This document shows, in pieces, positions 1 to 8,989 of a stretch of 64,000 bases of DNA. The notes beneath the pieces were generated by a model that saw only the letters and a program-made list of their open reading frames with translations, made no database searches and had not been told where the DNA came from. Position 1 is the first letter of the stretch, and each line of letters opens with the position of its first letter. Made by a program: the position numbers and the translations under genes. Origin of the DNA: Pseudomonas sp. GGS8 (GTDB lineage: Bacteria > Pseudomonadota > Gammaproteobacteria > Pseudomonadales > Pseudomonadaceae); the NCBI RefSeq assembly GCF_024168645.1, contig NZ_JALJWF010000001.1, positions 3,351,501 through 3,415,500 of the forward strand, in the 5' to 3' direction.

Positions 1-625
1 CTTCCAGCAACAGGCGCGCACGGTTTTCCAGGGAGCCGCCATAGTTGTCGGTGCGCTGGTTGGTGCTGCTTTGCAGGAACTGGTCGAGCAGGTAGCCGTT
101 GGCGCCGTGGATTTCCACGCCGTCGAAACCGGCGGCCTTGGCATTCTCGGCACCCACGCGGTAAGCGTCGACGATGTCGGCGATTTCAGCGGTTTCCAGG
201 GCGCGCGGGGTCGGGTAGTCGGCCAATGGACGAACCAGGCTGACATGGCCCTTAGGCTGGATGGCACTGGGTGCGACCGGTGCTTCGCCGTTCAGGTACG
301 AAGGGTGGGAAACCCGACCCACGTGCCACAGTTGCAGGAAGATTTTACCGCCCGCGCCGTGGATTGCTTTGGTCACGTTGCTCCAGCCGCGCACCTGATC
401 GTTGGACCAGATACCGGGCGTGTCCGGGTAGCCGACGCCCATCGGCGTGACCGACGTGGCCTCGCTGAGAATCAGGCCGGCAGAGGCGCGTTGCACGTAG
501 TACTCGGCCATCAGCGCGTTCGGCACACGGCCTTCGTCGGCGCGGCAGCGGGTCAGCGGTGCCATGATGATGCGGTTGGCCAACTCGAGGTCGCCCAGTT
601 TGATCGGATCGAAAATAGTCGTCAT
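1..625 (-). CDS. Old Yellow Enzyme family ene-reductase (XenB/NemA-like), partial
   Basis: N-terminal ~208 residues of an FMN-dependent alkene/xenobiotic reductase that uses NAD(P)H to reduce activated C=C or nitro groups in the cytosol. The start codon is at 623-625 (MTTIFDPIKLGDL) and the gene runs off the left edge. Visible family signatures are NRIIMAPLTRCRA near the N-terminus (FMN contact), QLWHVGRVSHP in the first third, and DGVEIHGANGYLLDQFL around residue 180. An AGAGAG-type ribosome binding site precedes the start. It lies 21 bp downstream of the MFS gene on the same strand, so it is probably the third gene of the arsR-MFS operon. The family is certain; the exact substrate cannot be told. 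Confidence 0.9.
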   Translation of the reverse strand, partial: MTTIFDPIKLGDLELANRIIMAPLTRCRADEGRVPNALMAEYYVQRASAGLILSEATSVTPMGVGYPDTPGIWSNDQVRGWSNVTKAIHGAGGKIFLQLWHVGRVSHPSYLNGEAPVAPSAIQPKGHVSLVRPLADYPTPRALETAEIADIVDAYRVGAENAKAAGFDGVEIHGANGYLLDQFLQSSTNQRTDNYGGSLENRARLLLE

Positions 626-646
626 TTAATAGCTCTCTTTTGGAGA

Positions 647-1816
647 TCAGTTAGAAGTAGCTGGGGCCAGTTCGGGGTCGCCGCTCTGACGGAAAGTAAT
701 CAGGGTTACCAGCAGGGCGAGCACCGCCAGTGCGGCGGCTGCGAGCGGCACGCGGGTCAGGCCGAAGCCATGGGCGATGACGCTGCCGCCGACCCAGGCA
801 CCGAGTGCGTTGCCGACGTTGAATGCGCCGATGTTCAGGGTCGACACCAGGTTCGGTGCAGCCTTGCCGAAGGTCACCACGTTCACTTGCAGGGCGGGGA
901 CGGCGGCAAAGCACGCGGTGGCCCAGAGGAACAGGGTGATTTCGGTCGGGATCAGGGCCACGCTGGTCCAGGTCAGCACGGTGGAGACCACTGCCATGCT
1001 GATGAACACGCCGATCAGCGTCGCCGCCATGCCTTTGTCAGCCAGCTTGCCGCCGATGATGTTGCCGACTGTCAGGCCCAGGCCGATGAGCACCAGGGTC
1101 CAGGTAACGCCGCGTGGGGAGACACCGGTGACCTCGCCCAACAGTGGGGCGACATAGGTGAATAAGGTGAAGACCGACGCGGCGAACAAGGCGGTCATGC
1201 TCAACGATAGCCAGATACCGGCGCCCTTGAGGGCGCGCAGTTCGGCGCGCATGTCGAGTTTCTCTTCATCGCGCTTGGCCGGCAGGAAGCGGATCAAACC
1301 GATCAGTGCAACCACGCCGATCACGGTCACCGCCCAGAAGGTCGAACGCCAGCCGGCTTCCTGGCCGAGCGCGGTGCCCAGTGGCACGCCGAGGACGTTG
1401 GCCAGGGTCAGGCCGGTAAACATCAGGGCCACGGCCGACGCGCGTTTATTGGCCGGCACCAGACCTGCCGCCACCACCGAACCGATGCCGAAGAACGCGC
1501 CGTGGCACAGCGCCGTGACCACTCGGGCAAACATCAGGACGTTGTAGTCACTGGCCAGGGCGCAGAGCAGGTTGCCGATAATGAAAATCCCCATCAACAC
1601 TACCAACGCGGCCTTGCGCGGCAGCCTGGCGGTGGCCAGTGCCATGAACGGCGCACCGATGGCCACGCCCAGGGCGTAACCGGTCACCAGCCAACCGGCG
1701 CCGGGGATCGACACGCCGAGGTCCGCTGCCACATCGGGCAGCAAGCCCATGATGACGAACTCGGTGGTGCCGATGGCGAAGGCGCTCAAGGCCAGAATGA
1801 GTAGCGAGAGGGGCAT
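647..1816 (-). CDS. MFS transporter (DHA1, AraJ-like)
   Basis: Inner-membrane proton-driven exporter of about 389 residues with roughly 12 hydrophobic segments. The N-terminal signature TTEFVIMGLLPDVAADLGVS is typical of the AraJ/YdhP/PbuE branch of DHA1 efflux pumps. The open frame continues upstream to 1996, but that extension crosses the arsR gene; ATG 1814-1816 gives the family start. It sits 26 bp after arsR and just before the ene-reductase, so the three genes are likely co-transcribed and controlled by ArsR. The exported compound is unknown; the pairing with an ene-reductase suggests an electrophile or xenobiotic, which is inference. Confidence 0.9.
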   Translation of the reverse strand: MPLSLLILALSAFAIGTTEFVIMGLLPDVAADLGVSIPGAGWLVTGYALGVAIGAPFMALATARLPRKAALVVLMGIFIIGNLLCALASDYNVLMFARVVTALCHGAFFGIGSVVAAGLVPANKRASAVALMFTGLTLANVLGVPLGTALGQEAGWRSTFWAVTVIGVVALIGLIRFLPAKRDEEKLDMRAELRALKGAGIWLSLSMTALFAASVFTLFTYVAPLLGEVTGVSPRGVTWTLVLIGLGLTVGNIIGGKLADKGMAATLIGVFISMAVVSTVLTWTSVALIPTEITLFLWATACFAAVPALQVNVVTFGKAAPNLVSTLNIGAFNVGNALGAWVGGSVIAHGFGLTRVPLAAAALAVLALLVTLITFRQSGDPELAPATSN

Positions 1817-1842
1817 GGTTGATTCCTTATCGGCGTAAAGGG

Positions 1843-2145
1843 TCAGAGCTCTTTGCTGAAGGTGCGGAGGAATTCCTGGATGGTTTCCTCGTTGCGTTTG
1901 AAAAAATGCCACTGGCCGACTTTGCGGCTGCTGATCAGGCCGGCGCGTTGCAGGGTCGCCAGGTGTGCAGACACCGTGGACTGCGACAAACCGCAACGTT
2001 GATCGATCTGCCCGGCGCAGACGCCGTGCTCGTTGCTATGGGTCTGGTCGGGGAATTCGACGGTCGGGTCTTTGAGCCAGTGCAGGATTTCTCGCCGTAC
2101 TGGGTGTGCCAGGGCTTTTATTATTTCGTCGAGGTCGAGGTTCAT
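1843..2145 (-). CDS. ArsR-family winged-helix repressor
   Basis: Small (100 aa) winged-helix repressor, first gene of the operon with the MFS pump and ene-reductase. The helix-turn-helix is around residues 45-70 (CGLSQSTVSAHLATLQRAGL), followed by the wing (GQWHFFKRNEETI). It has no CxC metal-binding pair of the ArsR/SmtB type in the recognition helix, so the effector is probably not arsenite; ArsR relatives of this type can respond to redox or organic ligands. It faces acpH, and a perfect inverted repeat in the shared intergenic region is a likely operator, suggesting autoregulation. Confidence 0.88.
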   Translation of the reverse strand: MNLDLDEIIKALAHPVRREILHWLKDPTVEFPDQTHSNEHGVCAGQIDQRCGLSQSTVSAHLATLQRAGLISSRKVGQWHFFKRNEETIQEFLRTFSKEL

Positions 2146-2248
2146 GATTTGGGGCTCGTGATGAGTAAAACGCTATATCGCGATGGGGCGAACTTTAAAT
2201 CGGTATTTCGCGATATACCAATATGGTTTTGATCTGATAACTGCATAA

Positions 2249-2272
2249 ATCGTTATATCGGGTTATAACGAT
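2249..2272. promoter_or_regulatory. Candidate ArsR operator (9-bp inverted repeat)
   Basis: Perfect inverted repeat ATCGTTATA-N6-TATAACGAT in the 155-bp divergent region between arsR (start 2145) and acpH (start 2301). Size and AT-rich arms fit an ArsR-family site. Related ATATCG/CGATAT motifs occur at about 2174-2217, closer to arsR. Binding is inferred. Confidence 0.55.
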
Positions 2273-2300
2273 ATGGATGGCACAGTGCTAAGCTGCGCCC

Positions 2301-2879
2301 ATGAACTATCTCGCACATCTGCACCTCGGTGGTCAGCGTCCCGGTCAAATGCTCGGCAGTCTGTATGGCGATTTCGTCAAAGGGCAGCTGCAAGGGCAGT
2401 TCGATCCGGAGATCGAGGCGGCCATCCAGTTGCATCGCAGCATCGATGTCTTCACCGACCGTCATCCGTTGGTGGATGTCTCGTTGTCACGGTTTTCCAT
2501 CACGCGCAGGCGTTATGCGGGGATCGTGCTCGATGTGTTTTTCGACCATTGCCTGGCGCGGGACTGGGCGCTGTACGCGGACCAGCCGCTTACGCAATTC
2601 ACCTCGGATGTTTACCGGGTGCTGCTGGCCGAGCCGCAGTTGCCGGAGCGCCTGGCGAAGATTGCACCGCACATGGTGGCCAATGACTGGTTGGGGGCCT
2701 ATCGGGAATTCGAAGTGCTTGAGCAGGTGTTGCGGGGGATTTCACGCAGACTGACGCGGCCCGAGGAACTGGCCGCAGCGATGCAGGAATTGCGGGTTTT
2801 GTATGAGCCGTTGAGCGAAGACTTCAGGTTGTTCTACCCGCAGCTCCAGGATTTTGTGCAGAGTCAGCCAGCGACATAA
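2301..2879 (+). CDS. acpH: Acyl carrier protein phosphodiesterase
   Basis: Cytosolic ACP hydrolyase (DUF479/AcpH family, 192 aa) that removes the 4'-phosphopantetheine arm from holo-ACP. The N-terminal MNYLAHLHLG signature, the GDFVKG motif and the aspartate/histidine pairs (HRSIDVFTDRHP, FFDHCLARDW) of the HD-like metal site are all present, and length matches the family. It is a single gene, divergent from arsR, and ends at a REP hairpin shared with the convergent olsA. Confidence 0.9.
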   Translation: MNYLAHLHLGGQRPGQMLGSLYGDFVKGQLQGQFDPEIEAAIQLHRSIDVFTDRHPLVDVSLSRFSITRRRYAGIVLDVFFDHCLARDWALYADQPLTQFTSDVYRVLLAEPQLPERLAKIAPHMVANDWLGAYREFEVLEQVLRGISRRLTRPEELAAAMQELRVLYEPLSEDFRLFYPQLQDFVQSQPAT

Positions 2880-2882
2880 AAC

Positions 2883-2916
2883 CTCTGTGGGAGCGGGCTT
2901 GCCCGCTCCCACAGAG
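2883..2916. repeat. REP palindrome between convergent genes
   Basis: Single hairpin: CTCTGTGGGAGCGGGC and its exact complement separated by TT. It sits 4 bp after acpH and 8 bp before the end of olsA, so it may stop transcription in both directions although there is no U-run. Confidence 0.8.
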
Positions 2917-2924
2917 ACGTGTGT

Positions 2925-3716
2925 TTAAGCGGCGATGGCGGGGCGAATCGGGACTTGTCGGGGTTCCGGAATCGCCCCGAACAACGCCTTCTGCACCGCC
3001 TCCTGTGCCTCGAACGCCAGCGCCGCGCGTTCCCGCTCCTGGCACTCGATCGGTTTGAGCAGATGAATCCCCACCTCACCCCGATCATTGGCGAACAAGC
3101 GCATCAGGTGCGACAGCAAATCATCATCGCCAATGAACGGTGCCAGGGTATCGAGCTCGCCGTTGCGCAGATAACGAATCGCCACCGGTTGCAGCGCCAC
3201 TTCGGAGTCGATCGCCGCTGACAGCAAACGACCGTGGAAGGTGCGCAGCGAACGACCATCGGTGGTGGTGCCTTCCGGGAACATCAGCAGCGGGTGCGCT
3301 TGCTCCAAATGGCGGGTCATTTGTTTGCGGATCAACTGGCTATCGCCCGAACCACGGCGAATGAACAAGCTGCCAGCCTTGGCCGCCAGCCAACCCGCCA
3401 CCGGCCAGGTGCGCACTTCGGCCTTGGACAGGAACGACATCGGCGTGAGCATGCCCAGCAGTGGAATGTCGGTCCAGGACACGTGATTACTGACCCAGAG
3501 CATCGGCACCTTCGGCAGTTGACCGTGGACGGTCACGCGAAAGGGCAGGGCATTGCTCAGCCGCGCCATGAAAAACCGCGACCAACGCTGGCGGCGGACC
3601 ATCGAATGGGCAATCCCCAGTCGTTCGAACACACCGAAGACGCTGGCCATGCTCAAGCCCAGCGCCACCACCATCAGCACTCGCGCAATTCGCGCGTACA
3701 CCCGCAAGCGGCTCAT
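2925..3716 (-). CDS. olsA: Lyso-ornithine lipid O-acyltransferase
   Basis: PlsC-type 1-acyl-glycerol-3-phosphate acyltransferase family protein (263 aa) that adds the second acyl chain to lyso-ornithine lipid. The acyltransferase block NHVSWTD (HX4D variant) is near residue 90 and FPEGTTTDG near residue 160; a hydrophobic N-terminal segment anchors it in the inner membrane. The start ATG (3714-3716) overlaps the stop of olsB by one base (TAATG), indicating translational coupling; this adjacency is the reason for preferring olsA over a generic plsC. The longer open frame to 3815 runs into olsB and is rejected. Confidence 0.88.
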   Translation of the reverse strand: MSRLRVYARIARVLMVVALGLSMASVFGVFERLGIAHSMVRRQRWSRFFMARLSNALPFRVTVHGQLPKVPMLWVSNHVSWTDIPLLGMLTPMSFLSKAEVRTWPVAGWLAAKAGSLFIRRGSGDSQLIRKQMTRHLEQAHPLLMFPEGTTTDGRSLRTFHGRLLSAAIDSEVALQPVAIRYLRNGELDTLAPFIGDDDLLSHLMRLFANDRGEVGIHLLKPIECQERERAALAFEAQEAVQKALFGAIPEPRQVPIRPAIAA

Positions 3717-4471
3717 TACACAGCCGCCTTGAAGTGCTTGGCGTAACGCGGGCAGAGCTCGTCGCGCTTGAGCAGGATGAACACGTCGGCCACCTGGAAG
3801 TCTTCGTCCCAGCACGGCTCGCCGCAGATTTTCGCCCCCAGGCGCATATAAGCCTTGAGTAGGGGTGGCATTTCGGCGATGACGTTGGATGGAATATCCA
3901 GCGTCGGCAGTGGCTTCTTCGGCTCGGCCCGCAGGTGTTCAGTGCACAGGTAGCGTTCGCGCAGGCGTTGCATGATCGCGTGGGCCTGGATGCCGCCGTC
4001 CTGCATTGGAATGCTCGCGCACCCCATCAAATAGCTGTAGCCGCCCTGGTTCAGCACTTCGGCCAGTTCACCCCAGAGCACGGCGATGGTGCCGCCGTTG
4101 CGGTAGGCCGGGTCGACGCAGGTGCGACCGATTTCCAGGATCGGGCCTTTGAGATGGACCAGGCCATGCAGGCTGAACTCTTCTTCGCTATAGAACTTGC
4201 CCAAGCTGCTGGCGGCCGTGTGGTCGAGCAAACGAGTGGTCGCCACCAGGCGCCCGGTGTTCAAGTCACGCACGCCGATGTGGGCGCAGTGAACATCATA
4301 GTCATCCATGTCCAGACCCAATTCCGCGCCTTTGAGCCTGGCGTTGAATTCGCCGCTGAACACGTTGAAGCGCAAGGCCTGGGCTTCCTGCAGCGCCTCG
4401 GCGCCCACCAGGCGTTCGGCTTGCAGGCGGCGTTCATTGCCGGTGTCGCTGATGCGGGCGATCTGAGTCAT
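3716..4471 (-). CDS. olsB: L-ornithine N(alpha)-acyltransferase
   Basis: GNAT-superfamily acyltransferase (251 aa) that transfers a 3-hydroxyacyl chain from ACP to the alpha-amino group of ornithine, the first step of ornithine lipid synthesis. Diagnostic segments are the [10 protein letters not shown] and [10 protein letters not shown] regions and [21 protein letters not shown]. Forms a two-gene operon with olsA. Ornithine lipids replace phospholipids when phosphate is limiting in pseudomonads (known), but no PHO box was identified upstream by eye. Confidence 0.9.
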   Translation of the reverse strand: MTQIARISDTGNERRLQAERLVGAEALQEAQALRFNVFSGEFNARLKGAELGLDMDDYDVHCAHIGVRDLNTGRLVATTRLLDHTAASSLGKFYSEEEFSLHGLVHLKGPILEIGRTCVDPAYRNGGTIAVLWGELAEVLNQGGYSYLMGCASIPMQDGGIQAHAIMQRLRERYLCTEHLRAEPKKPLPTLDIPSNVIAEMPPLLKAYMRLGAKICGEPCWDEDFQVADVFILLKRDELCPRYAKHFKAAV

Positions 4472-4625
4472 TGCGAATCTCCGTACGGGCTGGCCACCCG
4501 TCTTGGGTTGCAGCCGATCGACTTTCTTTATGCAGCCGTGTTGTGCAAAGTCAGGCTATGTAGCCCCGGTGTCATCGCCATGAAGCTTTGGTGATGCTTA
4601 TATGACAGCCCACAAGGAGCCGCTT

Positions 4626-5513
4626 ATGCCCTGGCAAACCCTGTTGAACTGCAGCGATCGCTTGCCCGCTGACCCAGACCTTGGCGAAGGCTTTGCGACC
4701 TTGTTGCACCGGTTGGGCACGGTCACGCCGTTCGAACTGGCGGTGAACGGCGGACGGCTGATGGCGACACCGGGGTTGGCGTTTCTGGTGGGGTATCAGG
4801 CGGCGCTACGCATGCTCTGGCCGAGCGCGCCGCTGAGCCTTGGTGCGTTGTGCGCGACCGAGCAGCGCAGTTTGCGGGTGGCGGACATGCAGACTCGGCT
4901 GCGCGATCTGCGCTTGAACGGGCGTAAGGATTTTGTTACCGCCGGCGATGCCGCCGACTGGCTGCTGGTGGCCGCTCGCAGCGAAGAGCCCGGCGAAGCG
5001 CCACGCCTGAGTCTGGCGGTGGTTTACCCCGGCGAACCGGGCGTGCGTCTGGAAAAGCTCGCGTCGATGCCGCTGATGCCGGACATCGGCCACGGCCGGC
5101 TGTTTCTCGACAACGCACTGTGCGAATTGCTGGCGGGGGATGGCTGGGACGCTTACGTCAAACCGTTCCGTACCCTGGAAGACATTTATGTGCTGAGCGC
5201 CATGACCGCGTGGCTGTTCGGCATTGGCCAGGACAACGACTGGCCGCACACTTTGCAACTGCGTTTGCTGGCGCTGCTGGCCGGGTGCGCGGAGGTTTGC
5301 CGCCAGGCGCCGAACAATCCGGCCGGGCATGTGTTGCTGGGCGGTTTATTTGCGCAATTCGATGGGCTCAAGGTTGAAGTGAATCAGGCCATGACCGATG
5401 GCCCGCCGCAATGGGCGGCGATGTGGCAGCGCGATCAGGCCGTGATGGATCTGGCGGCAGGGGCGCGGGGCAAGCGGTTGGCCAAGGCATTGGCGGGATC
5501 TTCGTTGGGGTGA
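4626..5513 (+). CDS. Acyl-CoA-dehydrogenase-like protein
   Basis: 295-aa protein resembling the middle and C-terminal parts of flavin acyl-CoA dehydrogenases (for example the DFVTAGDAADWLLVAAR stretch near residue 105), but shorter than the usual ~380 aa and without an obvious catalytic glutamate region, so it may not be a working dehydrogenase. An in-frame ATG at 4602 exists, but AAGGAG at 4614-4619 lies six bases before ATG 4626, which decides the start. Divergent from olsB, monocistronic, followed by a REP pair. Function unknown. Confidence 0.65.
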   Translation: MPWQTLLNCSDRLPADPDLGEGFATLLHRLGTVTPFELAVNGGRLMATPGLAFLVGYQAALRMLWPSAPLSLGALCATEQRSLRVADMQTRLRDLRLNGRKDFVTAGDAADWLLVAARSEEPGEAPRLSLAVVYPGEPGVRLEKLASMPLMPDIGHGRLFLDNALCELLAGDGWDAYVKPFRTLEDIYVLSAMTAWLFGIGQDNDWPHTLQLRLLALLAGCAEVCRQAPNNPAGHVLLGGLFAQFDGLKVEVNQAMTDGPPQWAAMWQRDQAVMDLAAGARGKRLAKALAGSSLG

Positions 5514-5515
5514 CG

Positions 5516-5618
5516 GGCCGCCATCGCGGGCAAGCCCGCTCCCACAAGGATCTCTGGTGTGCAAAATATTGTGTACGACGCAGATCATGTGGGAGCGGGC
5601 TTGCCCGCGATGGCGGCC
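5516..5618. repeat. Inverted REP pair
   Basis: 31-bp arm at 5516-5546 and its exact reverse complement at 5588-5618, spaced 41 bp. Typical Pseudomonas REP doublet between two genes on the same strand. Confidence 0.9.
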
Positions 5619-5695
5619 TCATTGGCGACGCACATTCCAAAACTGTCATCAACCTCGACTAGGCTCTGCAGGTTCATCCTCCCGAGCGCCCCTCC

Positions 5696-6790
5696 ATGTT
5701 CAAAGGCTTGTCCCTGACTTTCGTCCTGCTGCTAAGCCTCACGGCCCGGGCCGAAAACTGGCCGGCCGAGCAATGGGCTCCCGGTCCGACAGTCACCGGC
5801 CCAGCCCTTCAAGCCCTGGAGAACTACGCTTTCCCACCCCGCAACGACACCTCCCGCGAAGGCATCCGCACCGATGCCTTGCTGGTGATCCATGACGGCC
5901 AACTTGTCTACGAGCGCTACGCCGAGCCGACCCGCGCCGACACCCCGCACCTGACCTGGTCGATCAGCAAAAGCCTGATGGCCACGGTGCTCGGTGTGGC
6001 TTATGGCGAAGGTCTGTTCAACTTGCAGGACCCGGTGGTGCAGTTCTATCCGCCACTGGAAAAACACCCCGCCATGACCATGGCCGACCTGTTGCACTGG
6101 GCCTCGGGCCTCGATTGGCAAGAAGACTATGAATACGCACCGTTGAAATCCTCGGTGGTGGCGATGCTCTATACCCGAGGTCATCGAGACATGGCCGCGT
6201 TTACCGCCGACCACGACGCGTACGCCAGGCCCGGTCAGGCATTTCGCTACTCCAGCGGCGACAGCAATCTGCTCTCCGCTGCGTTAAAAAACATTGTCGG
6301 CCCGGCCCGCTATCCGGATTATCCGTGGACCGCGCTGTTCGAACCTTTGGGGATTCGAGGCGCGGTTTGGGAAGCGGGTGCCACGGGGACATTTGTCGCA
6401 TCGTCCTATGCCTACCTCACCGCCCGGGACTTGGCACGCGTCGGCCTGTTGATGGCGCGTGACGGTCGCTGGCGCGAGAAGCAGCTGCTGCCCAAGGCGT
6501 GGGTCGACTTCAGTCGTGAGCCGTTCGCCCACTACCGAGCCAACCAGGATGAAGCGGTGCCCGGCGGTCATTGGTGGCTCAATCGGGCAGTGGACGGCGC
6601 GGCACAACCCTGGCCCGATGCGCCCGTCGACACCTTCGCCGCGTTAGGCCATTGGGGCCAGGCCATGTATGTGATTCCCAGCGAAAAGCTGGTGATCGTC
6701 CGCTACGGCGATGATCGCGACGGGCGTTATCGACACAACGAACTGCTCAAACTCGCGCTCAAGGCGTTTGCCATCAAGGTGCAGCCATGA
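5696..6790 (+). CDS. Exported serine hydrolase (class C beta-lactamase fold)
   Basis: 364-aa penicillin-binding-protein/beta-lactamase family hydrolase with a signal peptide (cleavage after about residue 19, TARA-EN). The nucleophile motif SISK is at residues 89-92, a YSSGDSN motif near residue 184 supplies the Tyr of YxN, and GHWGQAMYV near residue 320 is the HxG-type third motif. Likely an esterase or peptidase of the periplasm; true beta-lactamase activity is not implied. The next small gene overlaps it by four bases (ATGA), so the two form an operon. Confidence 0.85.
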   Translation: MFKGLSLTFVLLLSLTARAENWPAEQWAPGPTVTGPALQALENYAFPPRNDTSREGIRTDALLVIHDGQLVYERYAEPTRADTPHLTWSISKSLMATVLGVAYGEGLFNLQDPVVQFYPPLEKHPAMTMADLLHWASGLDWQEDYEYAPLKSSVVAMLYTRGHRDMAAFTADHDAYARPGQAFRYSSGDSNLLSAALKNIVGPARYPDYPWTALFEPLGIRGAVWEAGATGTFVASSYAYLTARDLARVGLLMARDGRWREKQLLPKAWVDFSREPFAHYRANQDEAVPGGHWWLNRAVDGAAQPWPDAPVDTFAALGHWGQAMYVIPSEKLVIVRYGDDRDGRYRHNELLKLALKAFAIKVQP

Positions 6791-7113
6791 GCCGCAGCTT
6801 TGTCCGCCGTCGGCCATTGAGCACGCTGTTGCTGGTGCTGCTGATCGCTTTGCTCGGCTGGGTCTGGCAGGAACGTGTGGCGTTGTGGGCGTTCCCGGAC
6901 ATCATCAGCGCCTATACCGCCAAGGAATACTGCTCGTGCCGCTATGTGATGCACAATCCGGCGGCGTATTGCCAGGGCTATGTGAAGCAGTATTTGCCCA
7001 CCAGCGGTTTCGTCGATGATGCCGCGAGCAAGCGGGTGACGGTTGGCGGTATGGGGCGCAAAAACAGCGCACAGTGGATCGGCGAGCGCCAGGGTTGCCG
7101 CCTGCAACCCTGA
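6787..7113 (+). CDS. Small membrane-anchored protein of unknown function
   Basis: 108 aa; N-terminal basic stretch then one membrane segment (residues ~13-27), remainder predicted periplasmic. Contains cysteines in CSC near residue 48, another in a YCQGY motif, and one near the end (GCRL), which could form disulfides. Overlaps the serine hydrolase by four bases and is probably its functional partner. I do not recognise a named domain. Confidence 0.75.
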   Translation: MSRSFVRRRPLSTLLLVLLIALLGWVWQERVALWAFPDIISAYTAKEYCSCRYVMHNPAAYCQGYVKQYLPTSGFVDDAASKRVTVGGMGRKNSAQWIGERQGCRLQP

Positions 7114-7220
7114 GAAATGGTCCGGGTTTCTGCGGCGAGGGGAATGTCTTCGACTCAAGAGTTTGCAACTGACTCGCGGGCGGTTAAGGTTCGCTCAGGT
7201 TTATCTGCCCATGAGTCTCT

Positions 7221-7811
7221 ATGTTCAACCGCTTTGTCTGCAAAACCCTCGCTTCCCTGCTGCTGGCCGGTGTCACCGTGTCGGCCCAGGCCAATTGGTA
7301 TCTGGACGGCGAGTCCTCGCGACTGTCGTTCATCAGCACCAAAAACGCCAACATCAGCGAAGTGCAGCGCTTTCTGGTGCTGCACGGCAAGGTCGACCCC
7401 AAGGGGTTGGCCGAGGTTGAAGTCGAGCTGGAGTCGGTCAACAGCGGCATTCCGCTGCGTGACGAGCGCATGCGCAAGGAGCTGTTCGAGATCCAGACGT
7501 TTCCCGAAGCGCTGATTACCACGCAGATCGACCTGCGGCCAATCAACGACCTGGCGCCTGGTGCGCAACTGGAATTGCGCTTGCCGGTAACCGTCAACCT
7601 GCATGGCAAGCAACACCAATACAACGCCGAACTGCTGGCGACCCGTCTTGATGACCAGCGCTTTCAAGTCGTGACCCTCGAACCGTTGGTGATCGGTGCC
7701 GAAGATTTCGACCTGGCCCCAGGCCTGGAAAGCTTGCGCAAGCTCGCCGGTTTGTCGGCCATCAGTCTGTCGGTGCCGGTGGGTGCGGTGCTGATTTTCA
7801 CGGCGCGCTGA
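7221..7811 (+). CDS. YceI-family periplasmic protein
   Basis: 196-aa lipocalin-like YceI protein with a clear signal peptide (MFNRFVCKTLASLLLAG...AQA). Family members bind isoprenoid-type lipids in the periplasm (known for related structures); the ligand here is unknown. The conserved features are the WYLDGESSRLSF strand at the start, the MRKELFE-x-FPEA turn and the LPVTVNLHG strand. Ends one base before the phospholipase-D gene, suggesting coupling with lipid metabolism. Confidence 0.88.
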   Translation: MFNRFVCKTLASLLLAGVTVSAQANWYLDGESSRLSFISTKNANISEVQRFLVLHGKVDPKGLAEVEVELESVNSGIPLRDERMRKELFEIQTFPEALITTQIDLRPINDLAPGAQLELRLPVTVNLHGKQHQYNAELLATRLDDQRFQVVTLEPLVIGAEDFDLAPGLESLRKLAGLSAISLSVPVGAVLIFTAR

Positions 7812-7812
7812 C

Positions 7813-8970
7813 ATGCGTGGCGCAATTTTTCCGTGGCGCGAAGGTAATCGCTTTGAACTGCTGATCGACGGCCCGCAGTTTTTCCCGCGCATGCTGGTGG
7901 CGATTGCTCGCGCTGAAGAGCAAGTCGAACTGGAACTGTATCTGGTGGAGGCCGGGGCCTGCGCCGAGGCCATGGTTCAGGCGCTGGTCCAGGCGGCCGA
8001 GCGCGGCGTGCGGGTACGCTGTCTGTTCGATGACTATGGCAGCCTGGCCTTCACCCTGACTTTGCGTCAGCGCCTGATGGCCGCCGGTGTCGAGTTGCGT
8101 TTTTACAATCGGCTGAGCTGGCGGCGCTGGGTGGGCAACTTCTATCGCGATCACCGCAAGTTGCTGCTGGTGGATCAATCCCTGGCGGTCGTCGGCGGCA
8201 CTGGCGTCACCGATGAGTTCTGGTCGCCGGGCGAAGACACCTGCGAATGGCACGAGGTGATGGTGGAAATCACCGGCCCCCTGGTCATCGACTGGCAATT
8301 GCTGTTCGACCGCCAATGGATCGCCAACCGCTATCGGCGTGCCTGGCGACCCGTTTCGCATTTCGGTTTACCGCGCCTGCCGCGAGTGCCGGTCATGGGC
8401 GAGGGCATGGGGCGGGTCGCTTATGCCGACGCCCGCCAGCATCGGGACATTCTGCAATCGCTGGTTCGCGCGCTGAACAGCGGCCAGCAGCGAATCTGGC
8501 TGGCCACGCCCTATTTCCTGCCGACCTGGAAAGTCCGCCGCTCGCTGCGCCGGGCGGCGCATCGTGGTGTCGATGTGCGTCTGTTGTTGACCGGGCCACG
8601 CACCGATCACCCGTCGGTGCGCTACGCCGGACATCGCTACTACCCGCGACTGCTCAGGGCTGGGGTGAAAATCTTCGAATACCAGCCGTGTTTCCTGCAC
8701 CTGAAGATGGTGTTGATTGACGATTGGGTGAGCATCGGCTCGTGCAACTTCGATCACTGGAATCTGCGTTTCAATCTGGAGGCCAACCTCGAAGCCCTGG
8801 ACCCTGGGCTGACCCGAGCGGTGGCGGCGAGTTTCGAGAATGACTTTGGCTTGAGCCAGGAAGTCAGCCTCGAGGCATGGAAACGCCGACCGTTGTGGCG
8901 ACGGGTCAAGCAGCGGATGTGGGGATGGGTGGATCGGCTGGTGGTGAATCTGCTGGATCGACGGGGGTAG
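7813..8970 (+). CDS. clsB: Phospholipase D family cardiolipin synthase (ClsB-like)
   Basis: 385-aa protein with two HKD motifs: HRKLLLVD at residues 114-121 and HLKMVLID in the last third (~297). Cardiolipin synthases of this class join phosphatidylglycerol or phosphatidylethanolamine head groups at the inner membrane; ClsB lacks the N-terminal transmembrane pair of ClsA, as here. Starts one base after yceI, so the two genes are co-transcribed. Assignment to ClsB rather than another PLD enzyme rests on length and motif spacing. Confidence 0.82.
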   Translation: MRGAIFPWREGNRFELLIDGPQFFPRMLVAIARAEEQVELELYLVEAGACAEAMVQALVQAAERGVRVRCLFDDYGSLAFTLTLRQRLMAAGVELRFYNRLSWRRWVGNFYRDHRKLLLVDQSLAVVGGTGVTDEFWSPGEDTCEWHEVMVEITGPLVIDWQLLFDRQWIANRYRRAWRPVSHFGLPRLPRVPVMGEGMGRVAYADARQHRDILQSLVRALNSGQQRIWLATPYFLPTWKVRRSLRRAAHRGVDVRLLLTGPRTDHPSVRYAGHRYYPRLLRAGVKIFEYQPCFLHLKMVLIDDWVSIGSCNFDHWNLRFNLEANLEALDPGLTRAVAASFENDFGLSQEVSLEAWKRRPLWRRVKQRMWGWVDRLVVNLLDRRG

Positions 8971-8989
8971 TCGTCACACCGAAGACCAT

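Noticed and set aside
71..1165. Long plus-strand open frame of 364 codons
   Set aside because: It is antisense to the ene-reductase and MFS genes, has no ribosome binding site and low-complexity His/Gln-rich content typical of an antisense shadow.
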